NCBI GenBank assembly: GCA_032629725.1
Contig: JAFEVB010000005.1
Location: 1,054,001 to 1,118,000 of the forward strand
Reading direction: 5' to 3'
Length of the DNA: 64,000 nucleotides
Origin: Gremmenia infestans
Lineage: Eukaryota; Ascomycota; Leotiomycetes; Helotiales; Hamatocanthoscyphaceae
Below the pieces are notes generated by a model. That model ran no database searches and was not told the origin of the DNA. It worked only from the letters and a program-made list of their open reading frames with translations. Below are positions 45,541 through 56,000 of this stretch, in pieces (the stretch's first letter is position 1; each line of letters starts with the position of its first letter). The position numbers and the translations under genes were made by a program.

Positions 45541-46067
45541 GACGAAGGATGCGAACCACTTTAACGTAGCAAATTGTTGTAGCCTGTAAGTGGCAAGTGG
45601 CAAAGCTTATAAAGCCTGTGGCGAAGCTTAGAAATAGGGCTTGAAAAGCCCTATATATACAGCATATTTCCCACTGTAGAACAGCAGTCAATTCAAGCAT
45701 TTACACCCTGAAAATATAGCTAGCATTGCATACACAAGCCTAGAAACAACACAAATCTTGTACGTTATTCTCTATAATTCAAGTATGAACAATAATAATT
45801 CAGTTGCGGTGTAAGGTTATCGAAGGGGGTAATTCATCCCTTGATGAACCCGCTGTATAAGCATGGACGGCAAAGAAGACATCCGATAATACCAAGTAAC
45901 AGAAACATGCGAAGGTAGTATGGTGGTACTGAAAGAATGAAAGCATAATTATAGGGATTTTCATGTGTACAGCTGGATTGCAGGTGCATACAGAGTAAGA
46001 CTTTTATGATCATTAAACGAATTGAGGTCTATAATTTTACATATTTGGCGTTTAGGAGTGAATCTAT
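45541..46067. other. Intergenic
   Basis: I see no gene. A near-duplicate phrase (GTGGCAAGTGGCAAAGC and GCCTGTGGCGAAGC) lies around 45588-45628. Confidence 0.45.
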
Positions 46068-46835
46068 CTAAAGCATATGCTCCAGAAAGTAATTCGACAT
46101 CTCGAGATCTAAGTCCGAAAAATCGAGATCCAATAGCTGATTATTATACGAATCCCCAGCTAATGGCATACTTTCAATGGATGACAACCAGTTTTCATCA
46201 AAGTCAAGATCCAGCGGATATTGAGCTAAGGACAACTCCCAGCTCCCCGTAGTAGCGAATCCTTCCGATACCAGAGCATCGGGTTTGCGAATCATCGAAT
46301 TAATGTTTTGTGTTGTGGGAAATGAGGGTGGGATCGTAATTTCTTCCGGGGATGTTTCTTGTGGTTGCTTGGGATGGAGCTTCTTTCTGTACTCTCCAAC
46401 AGTACACCCCATAACCTTTTTAAAAACCCTACAAAAATGACTTTCCGTCAACCCGCACTCCCTTGCCAAACCCCTCACACTCCACTTCTCCACCTCCATC
46501 TCTACCTCCACACCCACACCTAGTCCTACACCCCCACTTATACCTTCGTTTTTAATCAAACCGCATGCCTTCTCCACCAATACCTTCTGCCCATCCCCTG
46601 GAGATCCTCCCTCCACTTCCGGTCGACATCTCTTGCAAGGCCGAAACCCGGCAGCGGCCGCCTCGGTACAAGAGTCGTGAAAAATGATGTTTGCGCGCCG
46701 TGCGAGGCGCGAGGGACAGGTTGGGCGGCAGTAAATTTTGGTGCTGAGGACGCTGTAGATGAATGCGTTGGAGGCGAGGGGGTTACGGGATGTGAGGGCT
46801 GCCCAGCGGGAGGTGGGGGTGGAGAAATGAGCCAT
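46068..46835 (-). CDS. Ada-type methylphosphotriester zinc domain + AraC HTH protein, 255 aa
   Basis: This is a single exon from ATG 46835. Residues 11-72 form an Ada N-terminal domain: SNAFIYSVLSTKIYCRPTCP, then SCTEAAAAGFRPCKRCRP. The four zinc-ligand cysteines at about 36, 40, 67 and 70 are all present. In bacterial Ada the first of these accepts methyl groups from DNA phosphotriesters and turns the protein into an activator. Residues about 118-150 are an AraC-like helix-turn-helix (WSVRGLARECGLTESHFCRV...VGEYRK). The last ~100 residues are fungal-specific and acidic, rich in Asp/Leu (LLDLDFSDLDLEM), as in an activation region. No alkyltransferase domain is fused. A separate alkyltransferase gene lies about 4 kb away on the same strand. 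Confidence 0.88.
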   Translation of the reverse strand: MAHFSTPTSRWAALTSRNPLASNAFIYSVLSTKIYCRPTCPSRLARRANIIFHDSCTEAAAAGFRPCKRCRPEVEGGSPGDGQKVLVEKACGLIKNEGISGGVGLGVGVEVEMEVEKWSVRGLARECGLTESHFCRVFKKVMGCTVGEYRKKLHPKQPQETSPEEITIPPSFPTTQNINSMIRKPDALVSEGFATTGSWELSLAQYPLDLDFDENWLSSIESMPLAGDSYNNQLLDLDFSDLDLEMSNYFLEHML

Positions 46836-47580
46836 GTGTAATGTGAAATAGATTATTGGGATTGGGGAGTGGCGGTTGTAGATGGCCTTTCACATTCTAG
46901 AAGTGAAATTGCAAGAGACGGAAAGATGGGAAAGATGAGAAAGCGATGAAGTTGTGGAAGTTGCAAAGGGGCGGGAAGTCTAGATTACTAAGCAAGCGAT
47001 CTTAAGCGACTTGCTTTGGAAGTAACCAATCAGATCATCTCGCCTCCCCTGAATCGACTCCGGAGGAAGTAGTACGACCAGAACAAGAAAGAACTTACCT
47101 CGTGTTTTGTTATATTGCTTTGTGAATTGAGCCTGTGGAGGCTTAACAAGGCTTCCTAGGTTATAAAGGCGCAGTACCCAAGTGGCCTCGCTATATTTAG
47201 GTATTCACGGGCACTACCTGCACTATATCTCGTAAAGAAAACTAGTGCTCATTTCCGTAGACCTTAGCCCCTGGACTGTCCAGTTGCATCGCATCGCATA
47301 TAATTCGTATAGAGGCCCGAGGAGCCTCACTTATAAAACCCGAGATTTAGTCGTGGAGGCTCTGTCTGTCAAAGCTGAAAATATACGTAGTTAATCCGGA
47401 GGTTGAGTTCTTTCAAATCAACTATAAATCAGTTATTTCTCCCTCCCAGATTATCCATCAAAACATTCTCAATACCCATCAAAGCAAACAAGTTACACAT
47501 TATACATTTTGCATAATATCTCCAGTACCATTAATCAAATCCCAAGCCTCTTCCAAATCAACCTACCCACAACCTTCAAA
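46836..47580. other. Intergenic between divergent genes
   Basis: Shared upstream region of the Ada-type gene (-) and the small secreted protein gene (+). The last 150 bp before 47581 are C/A-rich and G-poor, as is common for fungal leaders. No gene is seen. Confidence 0.5.
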
Positions 47581-48074
47581 ATGCAATTCACCATCCCCAA
47601 AGCCCTCTACCTCCTCCTCTCTGCATCTTCCGCCATCCTCGCCATGCCCATCTTCGCAGAGTCACCAGAATCAGCACTGGAACAAGTAGAAGCATTACGC
47701 ATCCGCCCCCTTTCCAGCGCCTCCCTCGGCACCCGCGGCTCGAGCGTGACACTCACGCTCCTCGACAGCACCGGAAAGGCCTCCTACTGGAGCGTGCCCA
47801 TCGACAACATGCGTCACAATTTCGGTACGTATCTCTATCCCGAGAACCTTCAATTGATATTTTGAATAGATTTGCTAATATGACTTGTATATATATAGAG
47901 CCAGCGCAACACGTCAAGGTCATCGATAAATGGGAAAACTTCGATACGGTCTGGTGCGGGCTTGCGCCGACTAAGACTGGGGATTTTACGATTGATGCTG
48001 GTGATAATACAGTGTTTAAGAACGAGCAGGTCTTGACGCAGGTGAGATGTTGTGCCAATGAGGCTTGTACTTGA
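47581..48074 (+). CDS. Small secreted Cys-containing protein, 139 aa
   Basis: Exons 47581-47824 and 47899-48074 join across a 74-nt intron (GTACGT donor, TATATAG acceptor), giving 420 nt in frame. ATG 47581 starts a clear signal peptide (MQFTIPKALYLLLSASSAIL, cleavage near residue 26). The mature part is about 113 aa with no known domain. Its four cysteines all lie in the C-terminal half: one in DTVWCGLAP and three in the tail VRCCANEACT, so two disulfides are possible. Size, secretion and Cys content fit a candidate effector or a small cell-wall protein. I do not recognise a family. Confidence 0.8.
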
Positions 48075-48649
48075 GAGCCTTTGCTTGGTTTGGTATAAGT
48101 TACTTAGGTACTAGCATAAGGGGGTGTTTGAGGAGATGTTGTCTTTTAGCCATGATATTGAATAAGATATCATAAGCGATTAGGTTTTGTTTTTGGTCTT
48201 TTGTAATAGCGTGTTTAAGAATTAGTATAGGTATTTTCCAACCGGAATCTCAACATCTGCCAACTATTAAGCTTATGTGATTTTCCGCTGCCTTTGATTT
48301 TTATCAAGGAAAGCTATCTGCTTAACAGACCTTCGTCCTCAATGGATCTGTGGATCTACCCACATTCATACATCTTCCATCCATGTGATCCTTGATTCGG
48401 TGAGATGCCTGGCTCGCTTGTTAGGCAGGCGAGTCCTCAGAACACTACCTAGGTATGCAAACGAATGAGATCCCCCTAGAGGTTCTACTGCGACAATACT
48501 GTCCCTGAGCCTAAGGTCCTCTAGTCACGTAGCCGAAACATCAGGCTACATTAAAACAAAAGTTTCCGTTGCCTGGTTTTTCTCAATCTCTTCCATCATT
48601 TCACCTTTCATAATCCCATGGATGTCTGTATATCAGAGTCAGGTCTTTC
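48075..48649. other. Intergenic
   Basis: I see no gene or repeat. It lies between the secreted-protein gene and the 3' end of the HET relic. Confidence 0.45.
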
Positions 48650-49700
48650 TCGTTTCAATTGATAAGTGGAAAGCAATTATAGGTGACTTAGAACATTCTC
48701 CAATTAGACAATATTTATCCTCATTCTCATACTTCCTAAGTATGTATGGCACTGACCCTCCCAAAAAGATTGCAATAATATTCCCTACTTCTTCATTCAC
48801 ATCATGGCCCTCCTTTTCTTCTTCGGTCTCCTGGTAGGAGACAGCCTCAATACCATCAGCTGGAGATCCCTACATCTGTATCCCTTGCTTCCTGGCCTTT
48901 ATTTGAGTCTTGGGCTGTTATCTTATGGACATCGGACTCGATTTTCCTCATGAAATCAGCTAATTCCCGTATCAACGGGACAAGTGACATGCGCTTGTCA
49001 AATTTTCTCGCCTTGCAAGCACTAAGAACATCAAGGTTCCCATCCTATTTGATCAAAGATTTGACTACGTCCTGGTAGAGCGTGAAGATGGTCTTGGTAT
49101 AGTCTGTTTCCAAACCTTGGTGACTTACTAGACTTGAGATACCGTAAATGTGGTCTTTGGGATAAGTCGCTGCACGATTGCGAATAAACAAAAGCCCATC
49201 GAGCAAGGAAATCTTCGTCCCTTGCATCAAGCTCATATGTGTCTTTGCTAATGGCAGTTGCAAGGCAACTCCACTCATTAACAGGCTCTGCACACCTGAT
49301 GATAAGTTCTTTTAGGCCAACTCATGCGAGATAGCAAGGACTACCATGAGGGGTTGCTATTTAGCTCTGGCAGAACCGCAGCAAATTTCTGCCACGTAAT
49401 TGGATACGACTTCCTGGACAATCCACACTCTGGTCCAATACGGACGCACAAAAAGCTTTTTGAGCGCCTTCCAGTGTCGGTCTAACGATTCGGTGGTAAA
49501 GATTTCTCTCCAGCGATTAATGAGCTTGCGGTTCGAGTCTGTATCCTCATTACTCTTAGGGCTCTCTCCAATGCGTTGGATCAGTTCCATGAGGCATAAC
49601 CTCTTCGCCTCGTCATCCACACTTAGACTTAGAAGACACCTAGAAATGCAACCACGTAACCACCGATAGACTCTATCAGTTCCGTGAATCTAGGCTGACC
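48650..49700 (-). pseudogene. HET-domain (heterokaryon incompatibility) gene relic
   Basis: One minus-strand frame reads HWKALKKLFVRPYWTRVWIV, then QEVVSNYVAEICCGSA, then TAG (49357-49359) and TAA (49312-49314). It goes on with LLDGLLFIRNRAATYPKDHI and YGISSLVSHQGLETDYTK, then TAG (49045-49047) and DGNLDVLSA. A further piece at about 48800-48655 reads NIIAIFLGGSVPYILRKYEN, then YCLIGEC, the usual C-terminal HET-protein segment. These are the second half of the HET domain and the region after it, in the right order. The N-terminal half is missing. All three in-frame stops fit CAG/CAA/TGG to TAG/TAA changes. HET proteins trigger incompatibility cell death. This one is not functional. Confidence 0.72.
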
Positions 49701-50180
49701 CAGTGCACTATGTGATACCAACACTATCACCAGTATTCACGGCGTAAGAGAATATTAGATATATTCAAGAAATCGAGAAATTATAATACAACTGTAATCT
49801 TATGAAAACCCCCGAAGCAATTAATTCGAGTTAGCTAATGATAGAATATATTTTACACTCGTACAAATGGACTCCAGAGCCATAAACAGGTACGTATGTC
49901 TGATGCCCAAGCTGCCTCGAAGTCTCGGGACCTTCGATTCTAATAACAAATAGTCGTTTTTGTTCGCCTTTGCAACTTTTCTCTTTGCTTCTCGTAGAAA
50001 AGCTCTTTCTAAGAGAAGCAATCCTCCTGCTGCGAGTGTATATTTCTGTTGTAGATTCACATGACCCAGCTATGTAATCACGCTAGCTAGCCTAGCTCTT
50101 TCCACATCTCAATTCTATTACGTCTACGTCTCAATGATTTCGAATCTTTTTTGCAGCAGCGTCAATACTCTGACTTCAGC
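49701..50180. other. Intergenic
   Basis: AT-rich. I see no supported gene here. A minus-strand open frame at 49821-50060 lacks support. Confidence 0.4.
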
Positions 50181-51255
50181 ATGAATTACACCAAGAGATT
50201 ATTCGTCCTCTTTCATCAAGTAATAAAACGCTTTTCTCGATATCGCGCAGTCCAGAGGTCAAATGCATTAGAAAAATCGCTTTTGGCAAAGCTCCCAACA
50301 GAGCTACTGCAACAGATTGCCAACGACCTTCCCGTCGCATCACAAGCATCATTTTCTCTCTCTTATCGGCACATTCGCTTCTTGATCGGAACTCGGTACC
50401 TTGAGACCCTAGCGACCTCGTCTCACGAAACTCTCGTGTTCTTGAAACTTATAGAACGTGATCTCCCGAACCAGATCGTTTGCAATTCTTGCAGAAAGCT
50501 TCATAGGATACAAGATGCCAGGAAATACTCCGAGAATGGTCAACGAAGTTTCCCAGCAGTAGAGCCGGATTGTCTCTACGATGATAGAAAGGCAATGGTA
50601 ACATCGTTTATTAATGACAATTTCAGCACCACTATTTTCAAGATGGCGATGAAGCACTACCACCTCTTTGGTTATGATGCTCGAAGCCGCCGGCTCTTGA
50701 ATCTTCTGTCTGGAACATCCTGCTATATCGACTGGGGTACCGTGGTCCAAAAACAAAAAAAAGCAGAATGTCGAATTAGCAACGGTTCCCTATTCACCTG
50801 CAACCGCATATCTTTCCATGGCACGTGTACAGGTTCTCGAGCGAGACTCAATATGCTTCTGGATATGCGCGCATCTTGAACTCGAATCAAAAGGGCGGTC
50901 TTCCAGTCTCCGTATCAGAACATCCTGTCCTCCCATTCTTGAGATGTGGTCAATATTACCACATTGCGAGAACAGTACTATAATAAAGAAGACATCGTGG
51001 GATATCTGCTCGGAACTTCAGCAATGTCGATACTGTCGAACTGAATATAAGGCTGGTTTTCAGCACAATGATGGTTGCACTATAAAATTGACAATCACTG
51101 TCTGGAAAGATCTTGGGCAAGGGCCTGAAGCCGAAGAATGGAAAGCACAGTTCCCCCTTCAAAGCCATCTGTCAACTCCACAACCAATTCAGTTCCACGG
51201 AGGAGAGATAGCTTCTGTCTTTCAAGTGAGGGAGGCAGAACTGGGCCGGAGATGA
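50181..51255 (+). pseudogene. F-box-like protein gene with an apparent frameshift
   Basis: From ATG 50181 a frame reads an F-box-like core (LLAKLPTELLQQIANDLPVA) at about residues 35-55, then SFSLSYRHIRFLIG and the Cys pair QIVCNSCRKLHRIQDARKY that recurs in fungal F-box proteins. It ends at 50879. The neighbouring frame 50818-51255 carries a continuation typical of the same family (CRYCRTEYKAGFQHNDG, LTITVWKDLGQGPEAEEWKA). No intron joins the two frames near 50800-50850, so a single-base shift is likely. F-box proteins recruit substrates to SCF ubiquitin ligases. If the break is real, the protein is truncated to its F-box half, which might still bind Skp1. An assembly error is the alternative. 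Confidence 0.6.
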
Positions 51256-52073
51256 AGTCTCGTAGAGTCGTACTTCTCATCAAAAGGAGCCTAAATTCTG
51301 TAATCCATGAACCTGGGTATTTATGAATATTAAGTTGGCGAACACAAAGGAGGTGTGGTCGAGCTAGCAAAAACTAGGCGCAACCAATGTATTTACATGA
51401 AATAACCAAGATACCAACAATTTATTAGAAACACATTCCACCGGAACACATCAAGAGCCGCCAAAGAATATCTACTTTTATCTCAAAAGCGTATGGCCTT
51501 CTCATCAACTATCAACACTGTACATGCAGTCATGCACAGACACTGCTGCGAGGCCATGATTATTCAGTTCGACTGTTGCAGATTATTATATCGGACTTCT
51601 CGATTCTATATATTGCGACAGAGCCATCCGGGACTCGGTGTTATTTCTGGCAGAGACTTGGCAAGAGTCGAGGTTCGGACATGATTGAAATGAATGCGGG
51701 CCGCGGGTTGAAGGCCAGCTTCAATATCAAGCTCTGGCGGCTGAAACTGTCTGCAGTTACCTCTGTACGGCCATTATCAAAGATGACGATGACTTACCTC
51801 GTGAATTGTGCCCCCAAAAATGACAACAATATCGGCAGAGCAGAATTAGTAGGCTCCAATCGGTAGAAAGGAGAGAAAGGACATTTACCTTGGAAGCTCG
51901 TCTTAGCTTCATCCTGCTGCGACATCCATCAACAGTAGATGATCAGCTGTGAGAGCAGTCATTGTTGATAAATGGCGCAGAACAGGACTACTAGTCACCA
52001 GTACTGCGAAGAAGTGCGAGCTTGTCACTGGTGGTAAAAATATTTGTGATAAGAATAGGATAAGAATGCCTAA
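51256..52073. other. Intergenic
   Basis: Short open frames only. I see no gene. Confidence 0.4.
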
Positions 52074-52388
52074 TTAGTCCATCTTCTCTTTCAAACCTTC
52101 GCCGATTGCGATGATGGCGTCGGTCTGACTTTCGAACCAGTCAAGCTAGAAGCCGGAATTTCTGCGCAGGATGTCGACGTCCTTGCGGATTGTCGTAAGC
52201 TCGCGTGTTTGGAGGCGGAGTTGTGCCAAAATAGCATCGTTCGAAGGATGGACTCTGCGAGCGAAGTCAGAGTTTCGAAAGAAGCCAAAGGCCACGAGAA
52301 GGTGCAGCAAAACAAAGAGGACCACGAGGATGGCGAAAGCGAGCGTGGCAACTGCTACTCCTTCGGAAAAGGTCAAATCTGAAGCCAT
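52074..52388 (-). CDS. Small single-span membrane protein; TAG at codon 81 with coding-like extension
   Basis: ATG 52388 starts an 80-codon frame: a short polar head (MASDLTFSEG), one strong membrane span at about residues 11-37 (VAVATLAFAILVVLFVLLHL), then a basic/polar amphipathic tail (RLQTRELTTIRKDVDILRRN). TAG lies at 52146-52148. The same frame continues LDWFESQTDAIIAIGEGLKE and stops at TAA 52074-52076, 23 codons later. The extension looks like an amphipathic helix that belongs to the protein. The stop is followed by C (TAG-C), a weak termination context. Explanations are a recent CAG-to-TAG mutation, stop read-through giving two isoforms, or sequence error. No family is recognised. 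Confidence 0.6.
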
Positions 52389-53050
52389 TTTGAAATCTTT
52401 TCAATTGCAGCAGTACGGCCGAATTACAATTGTTGTTCGCTCTGTTAGGGAGGGAAGAAGAAGTAGAACGAGAGCGAAGAAGGCACCTTTATCCCAGCCT
52501 GAGCTAGGGCTCGAGGAAGGTGCAGAAACAGCACCCGCCCCTGCCATATAACTTGTGAAGTGAACAGGAGCAGTGAACTGCGACAAAAAGAAAGAGCAAC
52601 CCGTCAATATCAACTCAAATTAAGCGTCATCCTGTAGTGTGGCATAATTTGGGTGCTCTTCTGCTCTGTAGGATCGAGATTGCCAACAGGAGGCCAAAAC
52701 GGATCCCCACCTATAGTGCTCAGGCAAAGAGTCGGAAATAGAATATGCTCATGTCGAGATTCCGATATCGAACTACGTTTTCGTATTCGCATCTGTATAA
52801 AATCAATCTTGAAGTACTTGGTGTTGCCCAGCGCACAAGCACCTAGAGTTACATTTCCTCATAACCGACAAAGGAAAAGGGTATTTCATATTCCGCCAGC
52901 GCAAAACAATGCTATGTATCAAACTCCTGCAATGCCTCCCTCCTATTAGCCCGCGCGCGCCATCCAAACATCCCAATACCCTTCATTCTAATTCATACAA
53001 ACCCTTGACGTCAACATTCAGGACACATCACGTTATAAGACAAGCAAGAC
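52389..53050. other. Intergenic
   Basis: I see nothing gene-like. It lies between the small membrane protein gene and the 3' end of the GAR-motif gene. Confidence 0.45.
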
Positions 53051-56000
53051 TCAGGTCTTCCTAAACAATCTCTTCGTCCCCCCAGCCCTCTCCATTTGCC
53101 CAAACTCTCTATCCTTCTCCCTGCGTTCTTTCTCCGCACTAGCTTGCCGCACCTTCTCCTTCATACTCTCTACCCACTCCTGATCCCTCTCGCTAATCGC
53201 GACTTTCTTGCTCTTCGGTCCCGCCAAGCCAAGGGAACTGTCGTCTTCGACCCAACTCGAACTCATGCGTGAACTGCTACGCACGGGGCCGCTTGGAGGA
53301 GTTTCGTTAAACACGGGACGATTCATCATTGGCAATGGTGTGCTGGGACTGCGAATATCACTTTCCCCCATACTCATGCGCGTTTTTCGGACGTTGAGAC
53401 TAGACATCGGACGATCGAATGCAGATACAGGGCGGGACTGAGGGAGTGGTGTTGAGCGTCCATTGCCATTTCCTCGCACTGTCGAAGCCCCAGAAACATT
53501 ACGCGAAGGTAAGTCCTGAATTTCGATTTTATCTTCATCGACATTGCGTCTTCCATGATGACTTGCATATTCTTTCAAATACTCTCCGAGATCAGCCCAT
53601 CCTCCTCCAACGCGTACCATGACGCGCTCGCCATTTTCGCCAACCAGGCGCACCAGCAGTTTAATTGGGGCTTCGCCGTTGGAGCGAGAGAGGTGGTATA
53701 GCTTTGTTTCTGGGGCGCCGTTTTGGGGGCGTGGACGCGAGCGAGTTTGGCTTTGATCGGGAGAGAGAAGGAATGAGGGAGTCGGGGCGCGGGGGTAATT
53801 GCTCATGCTTGAGTGGGAGCGTAGGGATGGGGTGACGGAGCGACGAGTTTTCTTTAGTCGTAGGGTGTTAGCTTGATGCGCGTCTGGTTTTGAGGTGAGG
53901 CGGATCTTCGTTGGAATTGAATCCAGGATAGAGCTGATTTGCTGCTCCAGCTGATCGCTGGAAGTCTTTGTAGGACCCGCATTCATAGATCTGTCGGCGG
54001 ATACTTGAACGCTGTCAAATATTGGAGCATCCGTCGAAAGGGAGGAAGTGTCAGATAGATCCGAAGTTGAAAATGTTGGGGCATCTATCGACAAGGAGGA
54101 CGTGTCAGACTGGTCCAAGATTGAGAATGTTGGGCTCGTAGGTGAAGGTAGAGAGCCTCTTTTACGAATTGCTCGGATTGGAGCCGGCGAGCCGGGAGGA
54201 CTATAGTCGTGAAAAATATTGCGTAACCCTACTCGACCAGCACTTGGCGATTCTGACTCGACTTCAGGGAATGATTCGCGCTCAGCACTAAGAGGTGATG
54301 AGGGAATCATAGGGGTACTGGCACTGCCCTCAAAACCCGTCACAATAGTAGGAGTTTCGGATGAGCTGCTATGCGGACGAGCAAGAGAGATGAAGCTGAT
54401 GCCAGTGTCGATTGGGCTTAGTGAAGCTCTGCGAGCAAGGAGGGGAGTGCCAATATCACAAATCTGAGAATTTTCCAGACCATCCTCGGGGTTGTCTTCC
54501 AATTGAACTTCCACGGCATCACTTGCATCGTACATTGACGGCAGAGTGATCGATTCCTGTGATGAAAGAACATCTCCCGATTGTCTTTGAGGAGTGGAAC
54601 TTGACATCTCTTCATCCTCATCCAAAGTAGAGAACGAGTTTTCCCCCACATCGCTAATGAATGTCCTTGAAACTGTGGGAGTAGCTGGTTCAGAACCCTG
54701 AATGGAGAATCTTGGACTCTCAATTGGAGAAAGTGTAGGACGGAAATACTCGGCTGGCTCAGCTTCCAAGATTTCTGGGGTAGCTTGCGATATTGAATAT
54801 CCCGATACAGAGGAATTCCTACTATCATGTATAGACAATATACTATCGTCAATTTCAACAAGCTCAGAGTCCCCAGTTTCAGTTGACGCAAGTATATGAT
54901 CCACAGACTCAATATCTTGTCCATGGTCAGTGGGAACATTTGCCAATATCGAATCTTGACTTTTAGTCACATCTCCAACCAATGGTATCACAGACAGTTC
55001 GTGAGTTTCCTGCGCGGCCGCATGATCAGGAAATACATCAGCTGGTGGTGTTGGGGCGTGATCGGCGTTCATGCAAAGATAATCGGGCGCACTGATAACA
55101 GAAGGTTTCGGAACATCTGGTGATCTCCTGGACGATTCTCTGGTTGGGGTGCTGGGTAACGAGTGACGGACGAACTCTGCATAGGCATGGCCAAGCTGCA
55201 ATTTGCTTTTGGGGGTCGAGGGGCTGCTTCTGTCCTGAATAATTCGATTGTCGGCCGGCGCAGTCCTTGGCGTTTTGGGGGTATGCACTGCATCATTACT
55301 CGAGGGCGAAGACGTTCGAGGAGTCTGCAACAGATTTCCGAGGCTGTTTACGGGAGGGATGCTAATGCTAGCTGGTCGAGAAGTCTTGTTTCGTGTTGGC
55401 TGCGGCATGGCATTACCATTTTGACCCGGCTGTAGTACCTGATTCTGGATTACAGGGACATTAGAATCCACGGGATGAACATCGGAGCTGCCATCAAATG
55501 GAGCAAACTTTTCTAGCTGTGAAGCAAAGTCCTGAGAATATGTAGACTCGGCCTCTGAATCTGTATTAACCGAAGGGGTAACAACGGTAGAAGCTACCCG
55601 TGTTATAGAAACTGGGGGCGTCCTGATTGCAACGGGCTCTTCATCTCTCTCGTAAACATCTGGAAATGCAGTATGTGTGGGTTGCTCTTTGGTAGCTGCC
55701 GCATTCACAGAATCTTCATTTTGTCGGTCCGCTTCGGCCTTGGTATCTCTCTCGGCAGCTTCTTCCTTGTCGGCATCCTCAATAGCTCGTCGTCGCGCTG
55801 TTTCAGCATTCTGCGCATTCAATTCTGCTTGAAGTTGAGCTGCTTCCCGGGTTTGTGCTTCCTCAAAAATCCTGGCAGCTTCTTCGGTGTCCCTCCTAGC
55901 TTGTTGCTGAGAGAGCTTCTCGGCTGCTTCCGCCTCTATTCTCTTGGCATCTTCCGCTTCACTTTCTTCCTTGCGTCGAGCAGTATCCAAAGCTTGCTCT

